Of a stretch of DNA of 64,000 bases, positions 62,520 to 64,000 are shown piece after piece. A model generated the notes under the pieces. It did no database searches, had not been told where the DNA came from, and worked only from the letters and a program-made list of their open reading frames with translations. A program made the position numbers and the translations under genes. The stretch's first letter is position 1; every line of letters begins with the position of its first letter. The DNA lies in contig NZ_JARSBP010000002.1 in the NCBI RefSeq assembly GCF_029623955.1, forward strand, positions 1,674,001 to 1,738,000. Reading direction: 5' to 3'. Origin of the DNA: Mycobacterium sp. 236(2023) (GTDB taxonomy: Bacteria; Actinomycetota; Actinomycetes; Mycobacteriales; Mycobacteriaceae).

Positions 62520-64000
62520 GTGTCCAAGCTTTCGACCGTCGCGCGGCGGTTGGTGCTGGGCCGGCCGTTCCGCAGCGACAAGCTGTCGCACACGCTGCTA
62601 CCCAAGCGGATAGCGCTGCCGGTCTTCGCCTCCGATGCTCTCTCCTCGGTCGCCTACGCCCCGGAGGAGATCTTCCTGGTGCTGTCGGTGGCCGGGCTGG
62701 CCGCCTACTCGATGGCGCCGTGGATCGGCCTGGTGGTCGCCGGGGTCATGATCATCGTGATCGCGAGCTATCGGCAGAACGTGCATGCCTATCCGTCGGG
62801 TGGTGGTGACTACGAGGTCGTCACCACCAACCTCGGGCCTACCGCGGGTCTGACGGTCGCGAGCGCGCTGCTGGTCGACTACGTGCTGACCGTGGCGGTG
62901 TCGATGTCGTCGGCGATGTCGAACATCGGGTCCGCGATCCCGTTCGTCAACGACCACAAGGTGCTCTTCGCCGTGACGGCCATCATGCTGCTGGCGGCAA
63001 TCAACATGCGCGGCATCCGTGAGTCGGGGACCGCGTTCGCCATTCCCACCTATGCCTTCATGTTCGGCATGCTCATCATGCTCGGCTGGGGCTTCTTCCA
63101 GATCTATGTTCTGGGAACGCCGTTGAAAGCCGAGTCGGCGGATTTCGAGATGCATTCCGAGCACGGCGACATTCTCGGTTTCGCGCTGGTGTTCCTCGTC
63201 GCGCGCGCGTTCTCGTCCGGCAGCGCGGCGCTGACCGGTGTCGAGGCGATCAGCAACGGGGTGCCGGCGTTCCGGAAACCCAAGTCCCGCAACGCCGCGA
63301 CCACGCTGTTGTTGCTCGGCGCGATCTCGATCACGCTGTTCATGGGCATCATCATGCTGGCCAAGGCGACGGGGGTGCAGATCGCCGAACGCCCGCAGGA
63401 ACAGTTGGTCGGTGCGCCGGAGAACTACCACCAGCGCACCCTGATCGCGCAGCTGGCCGACGCGGTGTTCCATGACTTCCCGGTCGGTCTCTACCTGATC
63501 GCGGGCGTGACTGCCTTGATCCTGGTGCTCGCCGCCAACACCGCGTTCAACGGCTTCCCGGTGCTGGGATCGATTCTGGCGCAGGACCGTTTCCTGCCGC
63601 GTCAGTTGCACACCCGCGGCGACCGGCTGGCATTCTCGAACGGCATCCTGTTCCTGGCGTTCGGCGCCGTCGCCTTCGTGGTGGCATTCCAGGCTGAGGT
63701 CACGTCACTGATCCAGCTCTACATCGTCGGTGTCTTCGTGTCGTTCACGCTGAGTCAGATCGGCATGGTGCGGCACTGGACCCGGCTGCTGCGCACCGAG
63801 ACGGACGCGGCCGCGCGCGGCCGGATGATGCGGGCGCGGGTCATCAACACCATCGGATTCGTCTGTACCGGAACGGTGTTGATCATCGTCGTCGTCACCA
63901 AGTTCCTCGTCGGGGCGTGGATCGCGATCCTGGCGATGGGTGCGCTGTTCGTGATCATGAAGATGATCCACAAGCATTACGCGTCGGTGAGCCGCGAACT
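62520..64000 (+). CDS. APC family amino-acid/cation permease (Rv2690c family), 3' end outside window
   Basis: 493 full codons are visible with no stop. A basic N-terminus (VARRLVLGRPFRSDKL) is followed by LPVFASDALSSVAYAPEEI and about 12 membrane helices, as in APC-type transporters related to KimA-like proteins. GSAALTGVEAISNGVPAFRKP is the conserved helix 6 region. Beside the two TrkA-like genes, potassium or amino-acid transport is plausible but not shown. GTG start, leaderless. Confidence 0.85.
   Translation, partial: MSKLSTVARRLVLGRPFRSDKLSHTLLPKRIALPVFASDALSSVAYAPEEIFLVLSVAGLAAYSMAPWIGLVVAGVMIIVIASYRQNVHAYPSGGGDYEVVTTNLGPTAGLTVASALLVDYVLTVAVSMSSAMSNIGSAIPFVNDHKVLFAVTAIMLLAAINMRGIRESGTAFAIPTYAFMFGMLIMLGWGFFQIYVLGTPLKAESADFEMHSEHGDILGFALVFLVARAFSSGSAALTGVEAISNGVPAFRKPKSRNAATTLLLLGAISITLFMGIIMLAKATGVQIAERPQEQLVGAPENYHQRTLIAQLADAVFHDFPVGLYLIAGVTALILVLAANTAFNGFPVLGSILAQDRFLPRQLHTRGDRLAFSNGILFLAFGAVAFVVAFQAEVTSLIQLYIVGVFVSFTLSQIGMVRHWTRLLRTETDAAARGRMMRARVINTIGFVCTGTVLIIVVVTKFLVGAWIAILAMGALFVIMKMIHKHYASVSRE

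Overview
The window reads as chromosomal DNA of a mycobacterium, most likely a fast-growing environmental one (Mycolicibacterium type). It is very GC rich and uses many GTG starts and leaderless -10 boxes. From end to end it follows the gene order known in M. tuberculosis from about Rv2751 back to Rv2690c: ftsK, argA, pgsA3, clgR, pspA, recA, recX, miaB, miaA, dapF, hflX, fadE20, lexA, nrdR, sthA, ideR, sigB, sigA, ppgK, suhB, dut and the two TrkA-like genes. No tRNA, rRNA, CRISPR array, prophage or insertion sequence was recognised, and no gap between genes exceeds 300 bases. Locus names such as Rv2748c are given by remembered synteny and protein similarity, not by a search.

Layout. 1-1502: methyltransferase, mycofactocin-type SDR and a small monooxygenase on the minus strand. 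1707-4214: ftsK. 4211-7242: an insertion absent from the M. tuberculosis order, holding a methyltransferase, a UbiA prenyltransferase and a type III polyketide synthase. 7258-11062: argA, pgsA3, a CinA-like gene and the clgR-pspA-pspM envelope-stress operon behind a SigE-type promoter. 11059-15169: ephG, a glycosyltransferase, DUF3046, OsmC, intein-free recA and recX. 15180-19157: two small membrane proteins and a gluDCBA glutamate ABC transporter. 19269-29460: RNA modification (miaB, miaA), lysine/cell-wall synthesis (dapF), ribosome rescue (hflX), membrane proteins and an RNA helicase. 29433-35407: molybdoenzyme, fadE20 and an LGFP-repeat envelope protein. 35414-37399: the lexA/chiZ/nrdR SOS and replication region.

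37406-47558 carries PhzF, hydrolase, PAC2, protease, sthA, DUF4192, ideR, sigB and membrane proteins. 47588-52568 is a more variable stretch with a glycine-rich PGRS protein that lacks a PE domain, an O-methyltransferase and two membrane proteins. 52608-64000 runs from sigA through ppgK, suhB, cei, dut and small conserved actinobacterial genes to the TrkA pair and the start of an APC permease.

Regulation visible in the sequence: LexA boxes and RecA-NDp (PafBC-type) promoters at both recA and chiZ, a LexA box at lexA, SigE/SigH-type promoters at clgR and sigB, and more than a dozen -10 hexamers 6-8 bases before a start codon, which suggest leaderless mRNAs and fix several starts. The most unusual items are the UbiA/type III PKS cluster and the PE-less PGRS protein.
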